Assembly: GCA_018715105.1 (NCBI GenBank)
Contig: DVMG01000274.1
Span: 1-29,330, forward strand
Direction of reading: 5' to 3'
Length of the DNA stretch: 29,330 nt
Source: Candidatus Ventricola intestinavium
GTDB taxonomy: Bacteria > Bacillota > Clostridia > Christensenellales > Aristaeellaceae
Shown one piece after another: positions 1-7,640 of the stretch. Under the pieces are notes generated by a model. It saw nothing but the letters and a program-made list of their open reading frames with translations. It was not told where the DNA came from and made no database searches. Made by a program: the position numbers and the translations under genes. Each line of letters starts with the position of its first letter. Position 1 is the stretch's first letter.

Positions 1-207
1 TGCGCTGCATCGCAAAAATCCGTTGAGCACATGGCAGATATTGTCCATGACCAGCTCGCGGGTTTCCGGCGTGACCGTGAAAGGATGCATATCCCAGCAC
101 CAGTCGCCGTCCAAAAACGCACAGCCCGTCAGCATATCCCTGAGCCGGCGGCTGACGGCGGTTTTGCCAACCCCCATGGGGCCGCCGAGGAGAAAGAGAT
201 GTTTCAT
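1..207 (-). CDS. P-loop nucleotide kinase/ATPase, 3' end outside window
   Basis: The first 69 codons are present and the rest lies beyond the left edge. The protein opens with a beta strand and a Walker A loop (GGPMGVGKTA, residues about 8-17), then a short basic helix and a FLDGDW segment, the pattern of small AAA_33/shikimate-kinase-like phosphotransferases that bind ATP and phosphorylate a small molecule. The substrate cannot be read from the fragment. The ATG at 205-207 has a GAGG about 9 bases upstream. It follows the aldolase gene in the same direction with a 57-base gap, so it is probably the third gene of the HAD-aldolase operon. An ATPase without kinase activity is also possible. Confidence 0.75.
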   Translation of the reverse strand, partial: MKHLFLLGGPMGVGKTAVSRRLRDMLTGCAFLDGDWCWDMHPFTVTPETRELVMDNICHVLNGFLRCSA

Positions 208-264
208 GGAAGAGGTCCTCAATGCGGCTCAAACAGGAAATCCGGTCCGAATGCCGCGCTGTTT

Positions 265-1155
265 TTACAGATTTTCAGAGACCACGCGCTCGATATAGGC
301 CTTCTGCTCATCGGTGAGCGTGGGGAAGGGCGCGCGGCAGGTGCCGCAGTCGATGCCCTGCGTCTTCAAAATATGCTTGATGGACGGGAACAGCGAGCAG
401 GAGACGAGCGCCTGCATGATGGTGTTGGCCCGGCGTTGCAGGGCTTGCGCCAGGGGAATGTCCAGAGCGGCATAAGCCGCTTCGATCTGCGTGAAAAGCG
501 GCAGCGTAAAATTGAATGTGGAACCGATGGCGCCGTCCGCGCCAAGAATGCGCGCCCCCAGGTAAACCTCGTCAAACCCGCCGTAGATCACCAGCTCCGG
601 GTTCATATCCCGGATGCGCTCCATCTGATAGAGGTTGAGGCTGGTCTGCTTGATCCCGGCGAGGGTGCCGTCCGTCAGGATGCCGCGGATGGCGGCGTCC
701 GAAATATCCAGCTCGATGCCGGTGTTGCCCGGGAAGTTATACAGGAAAAGCGGCAGATCCACCGCTTCGCGCAGCGCCCAGAAATAACCGGCAATGCCTT
801 TCATGCCGAATTTATAGTAATAGGGCACGGTGGAGATCATGGCGTCATAACCAAGCTGCGCGGCGGTTCGGGCGTAGGAAATCGCCTCGTCGGTGGAGAT
901 GGCGGCCACGGAAGCGATCAGCTTTGTGTGGCTGCGGCCGGCGCAGGCGCTGGCCGCGGCCAGGCCCTGCACGCGTTCCTCGTGGGTGAGCATTGGGCAT
1001 TCTGCGCTGCTGCCGCCAATGAGGAAGCCGGAAGCTCCCTCTTCCATGGTCTTGGCCATCAGCCTGTGCAGGGCGTCCGCGTGGAAACGGCCCTGGGCGT
1101 CAAACGGCGTGACGGCGGCGACGAAAAAGCCGCCCATGTTTTCCATTTTCTTCAT
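265..1155 (-). CDS. Dihydrodipicolinate synthase/N-acetylneuraminate lyase family aldolase
   Basis: A class I aldolase of 296 residues, the usual length for the DapA/NanA family of TIM barrels. The Schiff-base lysine is K169 in AGIKQTS, the catalytic tyrosine is Y139 in YNFPGNTG, and the pyruvate-binding loop is GGSSAE near 47-52. The GSTFNF segment in the second half resembles N-acetylneuraminate lyase more than true DapA. The family cleaves or forms a pyruvate-aldehyde bond; the sugar acid used here is inferred, not visible. The start has GGAGG 9 bases upstream and overlaps the stop of the upstream HAD gene by ATGA, so the two are translationally coupled. No epimerase or NAG kinase of a sialic acid pathway is nearby, so another 2-keto-3-deoxy acid is a fair alternative. 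Confidence 0.85.
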   Translation of the reverse strand: MKKMENMGGFFVAAVTPFDAQGRFHADALHRLMAKTMEEGASGFLIGGSSAECPMLTHEERVQGLAAASACAGRSHTKLIASVAAISTDEAISYARTAAQLGYDAMISTVPYYYKFGMKGIAGYFWALREAVDLPLFLYNFPGNTGIELDISDAAIRGILTDGTLAGIKQTSLNLYQMERIRDMNPELVIYGGFDEVYLGARILGADGAIGSTFNFTLPLFTQIEAAYAALDIPLAQALQRRANTIMQALVSCSLFPSIKHILKTQGIDCGTCRAPFPTLTDEQKAYIERVVSENL

Positions 1156-1751
1156 GCTTTTCTTCCTCCGTTTTCCCGGTGATAGGGCGCTGGCACACCC
1201 TTTGTGACGATGTATCCTTCCTGCGCACGCGCGAGCAGCGGGCCGTCCGCCCGGGCGTCATCGGTGTACATGGCCCGGATCTCAAATTCGCCCAGCTGCT
1301 CGCCGATGCGCCGCAGCTTTTCTTCGCCCCTGCAGTTTTTTCCGAGGAGGCGGCCCGTGGCCGGGTCACAGCGCGTGCCGATCAGCCATTGCACGCCAAG
1401 CAGTTCGGCGGCATGCTGAAGCTCAAACTCCGGCGAGGCGGAAGCGATGACAATGGGCAGATCGCGCGGCGTGCGCTCAAACCATCTGCCCAGCCGGGCG
1501 CGGGTCTTCGGATCCTGCCAAAAAAGCGCGGCCTCCTCCGTCAGGCAGATGCGCCTGGCCATCTGGCCAAAGAGCGCGGTTTTAAAGGCCGTGAGCCCGC
1601 AGCGGCCAAGCGCCAGCCCCAGCGCGGCCCGCGTAAGCCCGGGCAGGCCAAGCAGCAGCGCGGGATGGCGCCGCAGACAGAAAAAGACGAAATCCACCGT
1701 GGAATCGCCGTCGTAAAGGGTGCCGTCAAAGTCGTATACATCGATCCGCAT
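1152..1751 (-). CDS. HAD-superfamily phosphatase (subfamily IB, phosphoserine-phosphatase-like)
   Basis: A 199-residue hydrolase. Motif I is DFDGT at 8-12 (nucleophile and acid Asp), a helical cap of the C1 type follows, motif II is ASAS in VIASASPEFEL, the motif III lysine lies in RGEEKLRR and the motif IV acidic pair is YTDDARADGPLL. This order fits the subfamily IB phosphatases (SerB-like, PgpC-like), which remove phosphate from small molecules in the cytosol. The substrate is unknown; being first in an operon with a sugar-acid aldolase suggests dephosphorylation of an intermediate or product of that route. A weak purine-rich RBS precedes the ATG. Its stop overlaps the aldolase start. Confidence 0.85.
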   Translation of the reverse strand: MRIDVYDFDGTLYDGDSTVDFVFFCLRRHPALLLGLPGLTRAALGLALGRCGLTAFKTALFGQMARRICLTEEAALFWQDPKTRARLGRWFERTPRDLPIVIASASPEFELQHAAELLGVQWLIGTRCDPATGRLLGKNCRGEEKLRRIGEQLGEFEIRAMYTDDARADGPLLARAQEGYIVTKGVPAPYHRENGGRKA

Positions 1752-1869
1752 GCGCGTTATTCCCGCCTTCCGTGCCTGAATCCCCGCCGCCGCCCCCCGG
1801 AAAAAGAAGGCGCACCACCGGGCAGGGACGTCTCACCCCATGGGGAGAAAGGACGTCCGGATGCCCTAG

Positions 1870-1898
1870 AGTATACCATTTTCCGCCCAAAAAGGAAA
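1870..1898 (-). promoter_or_regulatory. Probable promoter of the HAD-aldolase-kinase operon
   Basis: On the minus strand, TTTCCT (1893-1898), 17 bases, then TATACT (1870-1875). The -10 is strong and the -35 is moderate. The leader to the HAD start would be about 110 bases and contains a short GC-rich hairpin near 1830-1855. Confidence 0.5.
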
Positions 1899-1911
1899 GA
1901 GGGGCATCCCC

Positions 1912-1940
1912 TTGACAGCCGGCTTCCGCCGCCGTATACT
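1912..1940 (+). promoter_or_regulatory. Promoter of cysK
   Basis: TTGACA (1912-1917), exactly 17 bases, TATACT (1935-1940): a near-consensus sigma-A promoter. Transcription should begin near 1947, giving a leader of only about 26 bases, with AAAGGAGG at 1955-1962 serving the TTG start at 1973. No room is left for a riboswitch or T-box, so any cysteine control must act at the promoter. Confidence 0.85.
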
Positions 1941-1972
1941 CGCTGCATGACAGGAAAGGAGGGCTCGAAGGA

Positions 1973-2905
1973 TTGAACAGAATCTTTACGTCCGTTGAAC
2001 AGATGATGGGCGGCACGCCGCTGCTTGAACTGACCCGCCTGGAAAAAAAGGATGCGCTGCAGGCGCGCATCCTGGCGAAGCTGGAATGCATGAACCCCGC
2101 CGGCTCCTCCAAGGACCGCGTTGCGCGGAGCATCCTGAATGACGCGCAGCGCTGCGGGAAGATCGGGCCCGGATCGGTAATCGTGGAGCCGACATCCGGC
2201 AACACGGGGATTGGCCTGTGCGCCGTGGCTGCGGCAAGGGGATACCGGGTGATCATCGTCATGCCGGAAACGATGAGCCGGGAAAGACAGCAGATCATGC
2301 GCGCTTTTGGCGCACAGGTGGTGCTGACCGAGGGAAAAGCGGGCATGCAGGGGGCAATCGACAGGGCCGAGGCGCTTGTAAAGGAAATCCCCGGGGCCTT
2401 TTTGGCCGGCCAGTTTACCAACCCTGCCAATCCGGAGGCTCACTACGCAGGCACGGGCCCGGAAATCGAGCGGGACACGGGCGGGCAGATTGATTTTCTG
2501 GTGGCCGGCGTGGGCACCGGCGGCACGATCACCGGCGCAGGAAGATATTTGAAAGAGAGGCATCCGCAGATGAAGGTGGTGGCCGTGGAGCCGGCTTCTT
2601 CCCCGGTGCTTTCGGGCGGAAAGGCCGGCCCGCATGGCCTGCAGGGAATTGGCGCGGGTTTTGTGCCGCAGGTGCTGGATCCCGGCGTATACGACGAGGT
2701 CATCGCCGTCCGCGAGGAGGAGGCCTATGCCATGGGCCGGCGCATGGCGCGGGAAGAAGGGGTGCTGGTGGGCATCTCCTCCGGCGCGGCGCTGCATGCG
2801 GCCATGGCGGTTGCGGCACGCAGGGAGAACAGGGGAAAAACGATTGTCGTCATTCTGCCGGATTCCGGGGAGCGATACCTGTCCACCCCGATGTTTGACG
2901 ATTAG
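1973..2905 (+). CDS. cysK: Cysteine synthase A (O-acetylserine sulfhydrylase)
   Basis: A PLP enzyme of 310 residues that makes cysteine from O-acetylserine and sulfide in the cytosol. The PLP lysine is K47 in NPAGSSKDR, the substrate loop is PTSGNTGIG near 73-81, the phosphate-binding loop is GTGGT near 182, and GISSGAA and LPDSGERYLST near the C-terminus complete the CysK signature. The length is normal. Translation starts at TTG, chosen because AAAGGAGG lies 10 bases upstream and the next in-frame ATG would remove conserved N-terminal sequence. It stands alone under its own strong promoter, and its 3' end overlaps the convergent MATE gene by four bases. A cystathionine beta-synthase-like role is less likely because no extra domains are present. 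Confidence 0.95.
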   Translation: MNRIFTSVEQMMGGTPLLELTRLEKKDALQARILAKLECMNPAGSSKDRVARSILNDAQRCGKIGPGSVIVEPTSGNTGIGLCAVAAARGYRVIIVMPETMSRERQQIMRAFGAQVVLTEGKAGMQGAIDRAEALVKEIPGAFLAGQFTNPANPEAHYAGTGPEIERDTGGQIDFLVAGVGTGGTITGAGRYLKERHPQMKVVAVEPASSPVLSGGKAGPHGLQGIGAGFVPQVLDPGVYDEVIAVREEEAYAMGRRMAREEGVLVGISSGAALHAAMAVAARRENRGKTIVVILPDSGERYLSTPMFDD

Positions 2906-4299
2906 GCGGGGGAGGGAGCATCCGGCCATGCGTCTTTTCGGGCGTCCTGCCGGAGGAGCCCTGTGTCCCTGGCAAACAGGTTCCGGGTCAGGAAAAAGGA
3001 GAGCGCCAGGGCCAGCAGGTCGCTGACACTCTGAGCCAGGATCAGCCCTGTCCGGCCAAACAGCTGCGGCAGGATCAGCAGCAGGGGAATGAGGAAGATC
3101 CCCTGCCTGCTTGTGGCGACCAGAGATGCGCGCACGGTCATCCCCATGGCCTGGGTGAGCATATTCATCATGATGACCGCACCCATCGCAAAGAAGGCGA
3201 GGCTCTGCGCGCGCAGAACGGCTGCGCCAAATTGGACCACGCCCGGCTCTGCGCCAAAGAGCGAGAGGAGGGGCGCGGCAAACCCGTAAAACAGCGCGCC
3301 CACCGCGACCATGGCCGCAAACACGGCCTTCTGGCAGAAGCGATAGGCCTGCCGGCAGCGATCCAGCTTTCCGGCGCCGAAGTTGAAGCCGCACACAGGC
3401 TGGAATCCCTGGCCAAAGCCGATCACGGCGGAGGAGACGAGCGTGGCCGCCCGCACGGCCAGCCCCATGCCGGCCAGGGCATCCTGCCCGAAGGCCGCCC
3501 CGGCGTGGCTGAGCAGCACGGAGGACAGGCTCATCACGCCCTGCCTGAGCAGGGTGGGCAGGCCCGAACGCATGATTCTCCGGTAATGGGTAAGGCTCGG
3601 CCGGACTTCCCGCAGGCCCGGCCGGATGAGCGTTTCGTCTTTGAGCAGGGCGCGGGAAAGGAGGAGGAGCGTGAGCCCTTCCCGCGCGAGCATGGCGATG
3701 CCCGCGCCGTGTACCCCCATGTTTCCCTTCACGGCAAGCAGCCAGAGCAGCCCCATGCCCAGCGCCGAACCGAGCACAAACGCCACCATATTGGGAAGCG
3801 TGCGGCCCTGCGCGCGCAGCAGGCTGCTGAGCACCAGGCTTCCGCACAGCGCCGGCCCGCTCAGCAGCACATAGCGCGCATAGGGCACGCCGGCCGGCAG
3901 CACCTCCGGCGGCGCCCCCAGGAGGGAGAGCAGCGGGGCGGTGAAAAAGGCGCCCAGCGCGCACAGCGCAAGGCAGAGCACAAGCGCCGTTGCCAGCGCG
4001 GTGGAGGATACCTGGCGGGCCTCCTTTTCCTCTCCGCGGCCGAGGCTGCGGCTGACAAAGCTTCCCGCGCCCATGCCCAGCGTGAAGCCGATGGTTTGAA
4101 TCATCGTCTGGATGGAGAAACTCACGCTCACGGCAGCCGAAAGCTGCGTGTTTCCCCGGCTGAGAACCAGCGCATCCAGCAGCGAGCCCAGGGAAGAGGC
4201 CAAAAGCGCGGCCAGGCTGGGCGCGGCGATGCGCAGGGTCAGGCCGCGCACATCCTGAGTGAGCATTTTCCGGCGGCGCGCCTGCAGCTGCTTTTGCAT
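2902..4299 (-). CDS. MATE family multidrug/cation exporter
   Basis: An inner-membrane protein of 465 residues with about 12 hydrophobic segments in two related halves. Family hallmarks are the N-terminal RIAAPSLAALLASSLGSL segment, GMGAGSFVSRSLGRGEEKEA after the second pair of helices, and QGFQPVCGFNFGAGK in the middle, equivalent to the conserved QP..G.N.GAG motif of MATE proteins. Members export drugs or metabolites in exchange for Na+ or H+; the substrate is not predictable. I chose the ATG at 4297-4299 because GGAGG lies 9 bases upstream; a longer reading to 4365 has no RBS. No terminator separates it from cysK, with which it converges and overlaps by four bases. Confidence 0.92.
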   Translation of the reverse strand: MQKQLQARRRKMLTQDVRGLTLRIAAPSLAALLASSLGSLLDALVLSRGNTQLSAAVSVSFSIQTMIQTIGFTLGMGAGSFVSRSLGRGEEKEARQVSSTALATALVLCLALCALGAFFTAPLLSLLGAPPEVLPAGVPYARYVLLSGPALCGSLVLSSLLRAQGRTLPNMVAFVLGSALGMGLLWLLAVKGNMGVHGAGIAMLAREGLTLLLLSRALLKDETLIRPGLREVRPSLTHYRRIMRSGLPTLLRQGVMSLSSVLLSHAGAAFGQDALAGMGLAVRAATLVSSAVIGFGQGFQPVCGFNFGAGKLDRCRQAYRFCQKAVFAAMVAVGALFYGFAAPLLSLFGAEPGVVQFGAAVLRAQSLAFFAMGAVIMMNMLTQAMGMTVRASLVATSRQGIFLIPLLLILPQLFGRTGLILAQSVSDLLALALSFFLTRNLFARDTGLLRQDARKDAWPDAPSPA

Positions 4300-4615
4300 G
4301 ATGTGTTCCCTCCCCGGTCCGGCGGTTGTCTTTCCCATCAGAGATTGGCAAATAGCATTTGACACCGGCGCTGCGGTGGCGTATCATGGATGCGGTGGCA
4401 TCCGGCCGGTTCGGATGGCATCCCGGCTTATTGTGACTGAAAAACGCGGCGGTTATCCAGGGGGCCTGTTTCGCACGCCGCGAAGAACCGATATGCAGGC
4501 CGGGAAGCGCATGGAAGATGCGCGGGCCGTGCACGCAGAATGCGGCCGGCGGCGGAAAACCGGATGAAAACAGGAGCCGCTATGAAATCAGAAACGTCAA
4601 CAAGGAGGAAATTGC
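4300..4615. other. Divergent intergenic region between MATE and ROK kinase genes
   Basis: 316 bases without a supported gene. It holds a strong rightward promoter (4359-4387) and leaves a leader of about 220 bases before the ROK start. I see no recognised riboswitch fold and no clear leftward promoter for the MATE gene. Confidence 0.6.
4359..4387 (+). promoter_or_regulatory. Promoter of the ROK kinase-two-component operon
   Basis: TTGACA (4359-4364), 17 bases, TATCAT (4382-4387). The start of transcription would be near 4394. The next gene begins at 4616 after AAGGAGG at 4602-4608, so the 5' leader is unusually long (about 220 bases). Confidence 0.75.
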
Positions 4616-5506
4616 ATGCTCATTGGAGCTTTGGAGGCGGGCGGAACCAAAATGGTCTGCTCGATCGGCACCCCGCAGGGAGGCGTGCTCCAGCGCGCCA
4701 GCTTTCCCACGCTGACACCGGAGACCACGGTGCCGCAGATTGTGGAGTTTATCGGGAAATTTGACGTGGCCGCCCTGGGCATCGGCTCATTTGGCCCGCT
4801 CGATCTCAATCCTCAATCCCCTACCTATGGTTCCATTACGGCCTCGCCCAAAACGGAGTGGTGCAATTATCCCCTTTTGCGTGTTTTAAAGGAAGAGCTT
4901 GGCGTGCCTGCGGCCATCGACACGGATGTGAACGCGGCCGCGCTCGCGGAATACAAAATGGGGGCCGGCACGGGCCTGAGCAGCCTGCTCTATGTGACGG
5001 TGGGCACGGGCATCGGCGGCGGGCTGGTCATCGGCGGGCAGATGGTGCATGGGCTTGTCCACCCGGAACTGGGGCACATGATCCTCAGCCCTCTGGAATC
5101 GGACCCCATGCCCGACGGCATCTGCCCGTTTCACCGGCATTGCCTGGAAGGGCTGGCCTGCGGGCCGGCGATTGAAAAGCGCTGGGGCCTTTCCGCCAAG
5201 CTGATGTCGGAGGATCATCCCGCTTGGGAGATGGAGGCCACGTATCTGGCGCAGATGTGCGTCAATGCGATGATGACCGTCTCCCCGGAGATCATCGTGC
5301 TGGGCGGCGGCGTGATGCAGCAGATGCACCTTTTCCCGCGCATCCGGGAAAAGACATTGGCGCTGCTGGGCGGCTATGTCTCTTCACAGAGGATTACGCC
5401 CGATGGGATCAGCGGCTACATTGTGCCCCCTGCGCTTGGCGTGAATTCGGGCGTGACCGGCGCGCTGCTGCTGGGCGCGCAGGCTCTGGAGGCACAGGAA
5501 GCGTGA
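4616..5506 (+). CDS. ROK family fructokinase
   Basis: A cytosolic sugar kinase of 296 residues. The ATP phosphate loop is EAGGTK (7-12), the catalytic aspartate lies in TDVNAAALAE (D104), the second phosphate motif is VTVGTGIGGG (127-136), and a zinc site is visible as ELGH (H154) with CPFHRHCLEG (C170, H173, C176). That Cys-His-Cys spacing is typical of the Bacillus-type fructokinases (GmuE/ScrK-like) rather than glucokinase. It should phosphorylate fructose or mannose at C6. AAGGAGG lies 7 bases before the ATG. No sugar transporter is adjacent. It is followed after 53 bases by a response regulator, with a perfect palindrome covering its stop codon. Confidence 0.88.
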   Translation: MLIGALEAGGTKMVCSIGTPQGGVLQRASFPTLTPETTVPQIVEFIGKFDVAALGIGSFGPLDLNPQSPTYGSITASPKTEWCNYPLLRVLKEELGVPAAIDTDVNAAALAEYKMGAGTGLSSLLYVTVGTGIGGGLVIGGQMVHGLVHPELGHMILSPLESDPMPDGICPFHRHCLEGLACGPAIEKRWGLSAKLMSEDHPAWEMEATYLAQMCVNAMMTVSPEIIVLGGGVMQQMHLFPRIREKTLALLGGYVSSQRITPDGISGYIVPPALGVNSGVTGALLLGAQALEAQEA

Positions 5507-5526
5507 TGCCGGATGCATCCGGCATC
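5505..5526. repeat. 22-bp perfect palindrome over the ROK stop codon
   Basis: The half-site GATGCCGGAT is followed by GC and its exact reverse complement ATCCGGCATC. As RNA it forms a 9-bp stem with a tetraloop but has no U-tract, so it is either an operator site or an intercistronic stability/attenuation hairpin ahead of the response regulator gene. Confidence 0.8.
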
Positions 5527-5559
5527 TTCAGAAGGATCGGGAAAGGCGGAGATGGGCCA

Positions 5560-6243
5560 ATGGCACGGATTCTTGTGGTGGAAGACGACACGTCGCAGCG
5601 CACGACCATGTGCGCGTATATCGCCGCCGCCGGGCATGAGGCGTGGCCGGCGGCCGATACGCGGGCGGCGCAGGTCGTGATGAGCAGCCGGGATGTGCAG
5701 CTGATGGTCTGCGATGTGATGCTGCCGGGGGAAGACGGTTTCGCCTTTTCCAGGCGTGTCCGCAAAGAGCATCCGCGCCTGCCCATTCTGATTGTGACGG
5801 CGCGAGGGGAGATGACCGACAAGCGCGAGGGTTTCCTCTCCGGCGCGGACGATTACATGACAAAGCCCGTGGAGCTGGATGAGATGATGCTGCGCATCGG
5901 CGCGCTCTTGCGCCGCGCACAGATTATGGCCGGGCAGATCATCCGCGTGGGGCAGACCTGCGTGGATGCGCGAACCCGCACGGTGAGCGTGGGCGAGCGG
6001 AAGCTGGATCTGGCGCGCCGGGAATTTGATCTGCTGTTTCACCTGCTGTCCTATCCCGGGCAGGTCATGACGCGCCGCCAGCTGATTGAGGCCGTGTGGG
6101 GCGCGAACTGCGAGAGCGACGAGCGAACGGTGGATGTGCATATCGGGAGACTTCGCGAGCATCTGGCGGATGTTTCCGATTTTGAAATTGAAACGGTGCG
6201 CGGGCTTGGATACCGCGTTCAGGTCAAGCAGCATGCGAAGTGA
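5560..6243 (+). CDS. OmpR/PhoB-family response regulator
   Basis: A 227-residue transcription factor. The receiver domain (1-118) has the acidic pocket E8-D9-D10, phosphoacceptor D52 in VCDVMLPGEDG, T80 and K102 in MTKPVE. A winged-helix DNA-binding domain follows (about 130-224), ending in RTVDVHIGRLREHL and ETVRGLGYRV. The ATG at 5560 is chosen because the receiver core starts right after it and GGAG lies 8 bases upstream; an in-frame ATG at 5506 would add an unconserved 18-residue tail. Its last codons overlap the next gene, a histidine kinase, by 11 bases, so this is a cognate pair. The genes it controls are not visible here. Confidence 0.93.
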   Translation: MARILVVEDDTSQRTTMCAYIAAAGHEAWPAADTRAAQVVMSSRDVQLMVCDVMLPGEDGFAFSRRVRKEHPRLPILIVTARGEMTDKREGFLSGADDYMTKPVELDEMMLRIGALLRRAQIMAGQIIRVGQTCVDARTRTVSVGERKLDLARREFDLLFHLLSYPGQVMTRRQLIEAVWGANCESDERTVDVHIGRLREHLADVSDFEIETVRGLGYRVQVKQHAK

Positions 6244-7516
6244 GCAGACACGCATCTATCTTTCTCTGGTGGCGCTTCAGATGGTGACCATGGTGCTCAT
6301 GCTGATCATCACGGCCTTTGCCTTCTCGGATTCGCGGCAGAGGCAGACGATTCAGGGGCAGAGCACGCTGGCGCTTACGGCCATCGAGCTGGGAGCGCGC
6401 AGTGAGCTGACCACAGAGGAAATCCTGCATGCGCTCAGCGGGCGGGATTACCGCCTGGAAACGGCCCACGAAGACGCGGTCACGCAGGAAATGGCCGCCC
6501 AGGCGCTTGAAGGCCGCGTGGTGTATGACGAGGCGGCCGGGTTTACGGTTTTTGCCCTGGGGGAAGAGCTCTGCGTCGTCAGACAGGCCCACACCGGATG
6601 GGCGGCCAGGGCGCTTGTGCTCTATCTGCTGCTGACGGGGGCGGCGTATCTGCTGATTGCGCTGCTGCTGGGGCGCCTTGCGGCCAGATGGCTGGGCCGC
6701 CCGGTGACGGCGGTCGGGGAGGCGGCGGGGCGGCTTGCACGCGGGGATTTTTCCGTGCGGGTGCCCATGCCAAAGCACACCAGCGAACAGATGCGCAGGC
6801 TCACGCGGGATTTTAATGCCATGGCCGAGTCGCTCTCCAGCGTGGAATACCTGCAGCGGGATTTTACATCCAGCGTTTCCCATGAGATCAAGACCCCGGT
6901 GGCGGCCATACACGCCTGCGCGCAGCTGATGAAGCTGCCCGGCCTCTCCGAAGAAGAGCGGCAGGAATACGCCTCGGCCATCCTCCGGGAAAGCCGCCGC
7001 CTCTCCCGCCTGTCGGACAGCCTGCTCAGGCTGACGCGGCTTGAAAACCAGAGCACGCCCCCGCACAGGACGCGCTATCGCATCGGGGAACAGCTTCGGG
7101 AGATTTGTGCGTCGCTTCTGCCGGCGATGGAGGAAAAGCGCATCGCGCTTGAGACCGATGTGCCGGACGCGCTGGCTGTGGCCGATGAGGATCTGATGGC
7201 GCAGGTGTTTTACAATCTGCTGGATAATGCCGTGAAATTCACGCCGGAGGGCGGAAGCATCCGCGTGCGGATGCAGCGCACCCCTCAGCAGCTGGCCGTG
7301 ACCGTGTCGGACACCGGCTGCGGCATGGATGAGCAGACGGTCTGCCACATCTTTGAAAAATTCTATCAGGCGGATTCGAGCCATGCCACGCAGGGCGTGG
7401 GCCTCGGCCTGGCGCTGGTCCGGCGCATCGTGCAGCTGCACGGCGGCCGGATTCAGGTGGACAGCGAGCCGGGCAGGGGCAGCGTGTTTGAAATCGTGCT
7501 TCCACAGGAGCCGTGA
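6233..7516 (+). CDS. Sensor histidine kinase, HAMP type
   Basis: A 427-residue membrane kinase. It has one transmembrane helix at about 9-30, an extracytoplasmic sensor region of about 95 residues, a second helix at 126-148, a HAMP linker (149-202), a HisKA dimerisation helix with the phosphorylated H217 in SVSHEIKTPVAA, and a full HATPase domain (N box YNLLDNAVKF, G1 DTGCGMD, F box IFEKFYQAD, G2 GVGLGLALV). All catalytic motifs are intact. It starts inside the end of the response regulator gene and is translationally coupled to it. The ligand is unknown. Its extracytoplasmic domain separates it clearly from the Bce-type kinase that follows. Confidence 0.93.
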   Translation: MRSEQTRIYLSLVALQMVTMVLMLIITAFAFSDSRQRQTIQGQSTLALTAIELGARSELTTEEILHALSGRDYRLETAHEDAVTQEMAAQALEGRVVYDEAAGFTVFALGEELCVVRQAHTGWAARALVLYLLLTGAAYLLIALLLGRLAARWLGRPVTAVGEAAGRLARGDFSVRVPMPKHTSEQMRRLTRDFNAMAESLSSVEYLQRDFTSSVSHEIKTPVAAIHACAQLMKLPGLSEEERQEYASAILRESRRLSRLSDSLLRLTRLENQSTPPHRTRYRIGEQLREICASLLPAMEEKRIALETDVPDALAVADEDLMAQVFYNLLDNAVKFTPEGGSIRVRMQRTPQQLAVTVSDTGCGMDEQTVCHIFEKFYQADSSHATQGVGLGLALVRRIVQLHGGRIQVDSEPGRGSVFEIVLPQEP

Positions 7517-7640
7517 AAAAGGCGTTTTAAGCGTTCAAAGCAGTTCTTCATGACGGAAGGGAAGAAAGGCTTGCGTCCGGAACGGAAATTCCCGCCGTGA
7601 AGGACAAAGGGCCAAAGAGAGGCTGAAAGAGGGAATACAG
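7517..7640 (+). other. A/G-rich intergenic segment, possible copy of a dispersed element
   Basis: 124 bases between two kinase genes. The plus strand is strongly purine-biased. Positions 7555-7577 closely match 27502-27518 and flanks, and 7585-7615 matches 27536-27566 at about two thirds of positions. No response regulator fragment can be read in it, and there is no terminator. GAGGG near 7629 serves the next gene. Confidence 0.5.

Noticed and set aside
1757..4534. A 925-codon minus-strand open frame
   Set aside because: It is out of frame with the MATE gene and antisense to cysK, and its translation is low-complexity Arg/Ala/Pro/Gly without motifs.
4394..4615. A riboswitch in the long leader of the ROK operon
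   Set aside because: I could not assemble any known riboswitch core or a terminator/antiterminator pair in these 220 bases.
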